Shown here: positions 60,601-64,000 of the stretch, in pieces | How positions within the stretch are numbered: position 1 is the first letter of the stretch | Layout: each line of letters starts with the position of its first letter | From: Heterobilharzia americana | Lineage: Eukaryota; Platyhelminthes; Trematoda; Strigeidida; Schistosomatidae | Direction of reading: 5' to 3' | Length of the DNA stretch: 64,000 bases | NCBI GenBank assembly: GCA_944470555.2 | Contig: OX104134.1 | Coordinates: 105,952,701-106,016,700, forward strand | The notes under the pieces: generated by a model | Told to the model about the DNA's origin: nothing | The model's database searches: none | The model's input: only the letters and a program-made list of their open reading frames with translations | Program-made: the position numbers and the translations under genes

Positions 60601-63600
60601 TCTTTCTTAGAGATTTTTCCACTCATAAACTCACAGATTTCAAGCTCTTCTACGCCTCAGAATAAGTAGTCCAATATCACATTTCATTTTTAGTAGTCAA
60701 GCAAGCATATTTGGCTCTTGGTTTCTCGGCAAGATTTAGCACTCCATAACATAGGCTTTACTGAAACTGGTATCTTGCTTTCGGAAATATCGTTTGCACC
60801 GGGCTTTTTCCTTACATATCTCATTACAATGACTTCACAGTTTTCGTATTTTTCATATTTTATAGGTTATCACTCGACCCACTAAAAAAATATTACTAGC
60901 TTACCCTATTTCCTGATTATTACCTTTTCATGTACACTTAGTTGATACCGTTTTGAATTTTTAGTTGCCTGATGTGCCGAACTGCTGTTGAACTACAAGC
61001 ACAAGCAGGTGGTTGGGCTGGAGTAGATGCTGGCAGTCGTCTACAGTTAATCAATCGAATACAAGCTTTTATACCAGCACAGACAATGTTGCCACCGGGG
61101 AGACTAGAAGAGTTAATCAATGAATCTGTTCGCGCTCAGTTGGCTTCATGCATATTTCATAATCCTCCAATGGGTGTTCAAACAGATATACATAATATAT
61201 CATTATTACAACGTCATTCTTGTGGCATGTAAGTATTTCTAGTTTACTTATGCTGTATACTAGCTATATGAATGACTTTTTCAAGCCTAAATACTATTGC
61301 CTTTGAGCTATTTAAAAAAGAGTAAAACTCCAGGACACTGCCAAGACATAATTATTATCAGTTTTTCGAAATTTTTGTACAGTAGACAATAATTATATAA
61401 AACCCATGCCCTTCGCTTATCGGCAATCATGACGAAAGCATTTACTAAAGAGACCATCTCCGCTCCTGTGGTTGTTTATTGAAGTAAATACACCGGACCG
61501 CTATAGAGCCTTGAATCCATTGATGATAATTGACTTTTCAGATCACTGAGCTACAGTACAGATAACTCTCCACAATGTCTCTAGTGACAGAAGAGGTTTC
61601 AACTGATCATTTTATACTCACTCTTAATTTTGTTTCTTTTTTTAACTTTGTCCTTGTATGAGTGTATTCGGTTTTATTTCCTCACTTAGCACATTCAAAA
61701 TTGTAATGAGATAAATTTAAACAGACATCGATATCAACTATGGTGAAAAAATAAGTTTACCACGTTCATTGACTGACTCTCCCACTTATTAGTCTCATCA
61801 ACCTATTAGTTGGTTATGGAAATTCCTAACCGCACATCTAAAATCAGAGTGACATACCCCAGTCTGAACCACCTTTGATGCCTTCGCAGCGTTCGCCTGA
61901 CCGTAAAACGTTGGGTTTACAGCACTTCGGTGCGAGCAGTTCTCTACGTCTGTGAAACATGGCCTCTCCGAGCCGAGGATGTGCGACGACTCCGTGTGTG
62001 TTGTCCCCGTAGGGTTGATTACTCGTATCCAGTGGCAACACCAAGTAGGTAATTCTGAGGTACGACAACGTATATTTGGGCATGATGGTGATCGTGATTC
62101 AATAGGTGAAGTCATCTGGAAACATTGGCTTCGGTGACTTGGACATGTATGACGCATGTCCTCCCAACAGCTTCTACACCGTTCATTGTTTGCCAGCCCT
62201 GGAACTGGATGCAAAAAGCGGTGGAGTGGTTAGTGAGTGACATGGCTCCGTGGGATGAAGGATAGTTGTATGCGGTTAGCATCTGTTGGTGCATCACGAC
62301 TCCTTGGGTGAGGTCCGAGTGATCATGCAACTCAGTGACTTGAGACGTTATCAGAAACGGCTCATAATCGAAACCAGTAGCGGTCATGCTGTTGCTTCCC
62401 CTATCTTTGGCTGCTGAGAAGTAACGAATGTTCTGTTTTGAATGTATCTTACTGGAGTGCCCCTCTAATCATTCTATTCTTATTGTGTTTTTCTTTCTTA
62501 CTTATGCACTTCCCATCGCTTTGTTTTCATGATGTTGTATTATTTTGTGTGGCTCATTTCTTGGTGTCCTTGCTGTACCATGTTTATTTTCTAGTATTAA
62601 TATTAATGATATAGAGACAGTTTCTAAGTGAATGGGAAAAAATCAGTTGATCTTGAACAATACGCAAGTCAACAGTATCTGTTGTAAGACACTCGTTGGT
62701 ATCTATCTACTAGATAGTTTCTGCCATAAAAGCATATAATGTAATATTGGGTCAAGCGGAGTAGGTTCAGTCAGTGGAATGTTGTTCAAACAGCAGTGAT
62801 AATCAAGTATGCAGAAGGAGGATTTACAGGACTTTATGCAATTATCTATAAGCTATAGGGTTGTGCATCAGGAAAGCTCACGGAAAATTTGTGCCCATGC
62901 TCTTTACAACTTTTTCTTCTAAATCTACCTTACTCATGTAGTAGTATGTATCGCTAGTGTTACACATCGACTCATCTTTAGCACTTGTCTTCAGAAATGA
63001 TTTGTTCTTATCATCTCACATACTCTTTCTTCTGTCTACTATTCGGTCGATCGTACTTACTATGAATGAAGAATTGTTTCATTCCTACTTATTTTGTAGC
63101 AGTCACTCGAATACTGGTTTGAATTTAACTCCACCTAATTCAGGGTCTAAACCCCGGATAGCATCGTTAATCCTCACATATGTTTTCATTGATCTACTTG
63201 TCCTTGGTCGCCTTGATGCTTTAGTTGTAACTTGCCCCAGACCTTTAGTTCCCGTGGAAGCAGCTACTCTTCGTTAGACTTGAAGATCTGACTAGCGTCA
63301 TCTTAAAACCTATGGAATTCAGATTGACCTGCGTTATCTTACAGGTAAACCACTGATAAAAGTAACATTAAATTGGAAACTACTTACGTGCGAATAATGC
63401 TAAAAGGCTAAAGCCCATCAACTAAACCAAGGCGTCTGCAGCTGTTATGTTAGAGCCTACCATAACAACTCAAACGGATATAAAGGGAATAGCTTTAAAC
63501 CCATGTCCAAGATTTTGATAATAAACTGTATAACTTGCAGTCATACAATGCAGTTCAGCGTGTGTATATTCGTGTACCTGGCTATGAACCACACCAATGT

Positions 63601-64000
63601 GTAAACAACATTACTACCACATGACTGACCAAGAAGAATTTGTGAGTGGATTGGGTTCAAACTCGTGACACAATAGTTAAAAGTCAAGTATCTAAAACAC
63701 CGAGTCACAACCTGGGCGTGTTAGTCATAAGCTGTTCCTGGTATAACTGAAAAGAATAACTAGATTTTCAGCGACTACAATGACAAGAATGTTTTGAAGC
63801 TGAAGTGAGCGAAGTTTGTATTTAGCTGCTCTGTTAATTAATGCAGTCTCGTCTTTTGTTGTGGTTTGACTATGCTTTCATTACCTCCTTTATTTTATTT
63901 ATCCTCAATTTAGGCAAGATTTCCCCGCCTTCTGTATTCAAACCTTGGATCATCAAAGGGACTCTGATTTGTGGTTTTGTCAGTTTTCCCCAGACGGTAA
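49240..64000 (+). CDS. WDR26: WDR26/Gid7 orthologue, CTLH E3 ligase subunit; exons 1a-4, 3' part beyond window
   Basis: WDR26 (yeast Gid7) is a scaffold subunit of the CTLH/GID E3 ubiquitin ligase. Exons: 49,240-49,400, 49,437-49,536, 59,138-59,331, 60,965-61,228, and 63,914 to the window end. All joins keep frame and have GT/AG borders (phases 2, 0, 2, 2). The joined ~268 residues give LisH at about 35-67 (EEMLRLIGQYLCDKGFNGTY, then SKESG), CTLH (LEHKDATELRHAILEGRW), a CRA-type helical part (EEVRFLILEQQFLEHLEANE; RNTERVHTLASCLMC), MLPPGRLEEL near 200, and the start of the first WD40 repeat (DLWFCQFSPDG). The start has an in-frame TGA six bases upstream; AG at 49,229-49,230 after a pyrimidine-rich stretch could be a 5' UTR or spliced-leader acceptor. 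The N-terminus is shorter than in vertebrates. The remaining WD40 repeats lie past 64,000. Confidence 0.93.
49401..49436 (+). other. 36-nt micro-intron inside the LisH coding sequence
   Basis: The sequence runs from GTATGA to CTTTTAG. Removing it joins GGATTTAA to TGGCACG and gives KGFNGTYTQLSKESG, which aligns without a gap to the LGLNQTVDLLMQESG type of WDR26 LisH. Left in, it adds 12 residues without a stop because its length is divisible by three. Introns of about 30-40 nt near the 5' end are typical of schistosome genes. The identical copy in the left arm is at 42,382-42,417. Confidence 0.85.
51634..52199. other. WDR26 intron 1, unassigned part
   Basis: This is unique sequence directly outside the right arm, with a C12-13 homopolymer near 51,829-51,841. 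No gene or transposon was recognised. Confidence 0.5.
52200..53340 (+). mobile_element. CR1-like fragment, sense, interrupted by an antisense fragment
   Basis: On the plus strand, 52,250-52,390 matches the RKSLRNDYERWWAAKAKE linker of the 32.7-36.4 kb element at DNA level (GACGAAAAGTCTACGCA). 52,495-52,660 gives SSPEWNIEI, matching SDPEWNIDI. 53,115-53,330 gives QSLIVPVLKKANSSQDNHKG and ISLMDVA, the RT finger block. The stretch 52,670-53,095 between them is a fragment of the same family in the opposite orientation. All parts are heavily mutated. Confidence 0.65.
52670..53095 (-). mobile_element. CR1-like 3' end, antisense, nested
   Basis: It matches the 3' end of the 32.7-36.4 kb element: GGTCCGAGTTGCCAAACGTC near 52,685, the GCCATGTTTTAG block near 52,990, and the GTGCGACGATGCAGATGTTG stretch near 53,050-53,070. 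The 3' edge again lies at an ATTATCAACATAG sequence near 52,650-52,665. It appears to be inserted in the sense fragment around it. Confidence 0.65.
54180..56810 (-). mobile_element. CR1-like element, RT to 5' UTR, decayed
   Basis: On the minus strand it runs from the 5' UTR (56,810-56,400, parallel to 36,430-36,040), through an endonuclease region (about 56,050-55,500), the linker near 55,000-54,840, to RT blocks. The RT blocks include SLIIPVYREEKSCENHKGIS (54,550-54,490) and NIFSEILGSISSRRLIGARE (54,490-54,425). The coding region is in several frames. The RT palm and 3' end are missing here; the fragment at 52,670-53,095 may be its displaced end. It lies antisense in WDR26 intron 1. Confidence 0.75.
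56276..56303. repeat. Perfect 28-bp palindrome
   Basis: TTTCTTCTTAAGG is followed without spacer by its complement, centred between 56,289 and 56,290 on GGTACC. The related element has AGAAGGTACCTGAAAGAG at the matching place (about 35,870), so the palindrome grew from the GGTACC in this copy. It lies in the 5' UTR/endonuclease border of the CR1-like copy. Confidence 0.9.
56780..57270 (+). mobile_element. CR1-like fragment, sense: linker plus RT motif C
   Basis: In the plus frames the linker (GACGAAAAGTGTGCACAATG near 56,795), then AKHINEQFKRPPTT near 57,000-57,040, and a decayed catalytic motif FADYIVLLSED near 57,110-57,145 follow the CR1-like order. The region between the linker and motif C is largely deleted. 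Its first ~180 bp are the reverse complement of 57,470-57,655. Confidence 0.65.
57290..58930 (-). mobile_element. CR1-like fragment, antisense: RT N-terminal region to 5' region
   Basis: On the minus strand 57,655-57,470 is the linker, 57,400-57,300 gives the VEKALSNLKGSSFRW equivalent of VEKVVGNLKRGRAAG, and 58,450-58,250 matches the endonuclease block of 35,420-35,230 (shared TCAGTAGATGTGTAAG and GTTTGGCTTTC). 58,930-58,560 matches the 5' part. A short CATCATCATTATCAACATAG at 58,162-58,181 resembles the 3' terminus of another family copy, so further nesting is likely. It ends about 200 bp before WDR26 exon 2. Confidence 0.65.
59332..60964 (+). other. WDR26 intron 2
   Basis: Bounded by AG|GTGATG at 59,331/59,332 and TTTTTAG|TTGCC at 60,964/60,965. 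AT-rich; no transposon or gene was recognised in it. Its phase (two bases of a codon before it) agrees with the reading frames on both sides. Confidence 0.85.
61830..62600 (+). mobile_element. CR1-like 3' part in WDR26 intron 3
   Basis: In the plus strand the C-terminal tail reads, across frames, KRWVYSTSVRAVL (61,905-61,945), CETWPLRAEDVRRLRV (61,950-61,998), WQHQVGNSEVRQRIFGHDGD (62,030-62,090), WKHWLRWLGHV (62,120-62,145) and a GCKKRW motif near 62,210-62,225. A pyrimidine-rich 3' UTR follows. It is sense with respect to WDR26. Subfamily differs from the 33-36 kb copy (HDGDRDSI insert). Confidence 0.8.
63640..63730 (-). mobile_element. tRNA-like SINE head, tentative
   Basis: On the minus strand ACTCGGTGTTTTAG resembles a Pol III box A, and about 35-40 bp further CACGAGTTTGAACCC resembles box B (GGTTCGAATCC with changes). 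The spacing fits a tRNA-derived promoter. No tRNA cloverleaf was recognised. It lies in WDR26 intron 3, about 180 bp before exon 4. Confidence 0.4.

Noticed and set aside
62957..63277. 106-codon frame in WDR26 intron 3 as an extra exon
   Set aside because: Exon 3 (ending 61,228) joins exon 4 (63,914) in frame and gives continuous WDR26-like protein, so no exon is needed between them.
1..64000. CRISPR array, bacterial operon, rRNA or intact tRNA
   Set aside because: No spaced direct-repeat array, no operon-like gene string, and no rRNA or complete cloverleaf was recognised; spliced coding sequence and retroelements show a eukaryotic nuclear genome.

Overview
The window looks like nuclear DNA of a blood fluke (Schistosoma; species not decided). 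The reasons are an AT-rich background, no dense or operonic gene layout, a 36-nt micro-intron of the schistosome type, (TAA)n-tailed RTE-clade retrotransposons (SR2-like), CR1-like non-LTR elements, a Penelope-like element, and a unit resembling the Sm-alpha repeat, which carries hammerhead ribozymes. Element and family names are recognised by eye; no database search was run.

Layout. 1-2,250: the 5' two thirds of a decayed RTE-like retrotransposon on the minus strand, cut by the window edge. 2,250-19,100: AT-rich noncoding DNA with a short RTE 3' copy (4,805-5,433), a CR1-like 5' fragment (6,290-6,690), a SINE-like unit (8,385-8,600), an Sm-alpha-like unit (9,676-9,984), two foldback elements (11,769-11,973 and 13,855-14,064) and a dead Penelope-like element (13,680-15,530) that the second foldback interrupts. 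19,117-20,497: a 5'-truncated RTE copy with a 16-bp target duplication. 20.5-31.2 kb: mostly unassigned. 31.2-36.4 kb: an old RTE fragment and a nearly full-length but broken CR1-like element, both minus.

40,186-51,633 is a very large, nearly perfect inverted repeat: two 5,212-bp arms around a 1,024-bp spacer, with only three single-base differences noticed. The right arm carries the first coding exons of the only cellular gene recognised, a WDR26/Gid7 orthologue (LisH-CTLH-WD40 subunit of the CTLH/GID E3 ubiquitin ligase). The gene continues on the plus strand at 59,138, 60,965 and 63,914 and leaves the window in its first WD40 repeat. The left arm carries an identical copy of the first exons, facing the other way and apparently without the rest of the gene.

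The 9.6-kb first large intron of WDR26 (51.6-59.1 kb) is packed with CR1-like fragments in both orientations, and intron 3 holds another. Apart from WDR26, nothing in the window looks like an intact working gene; no complete transposon reading frame remains.
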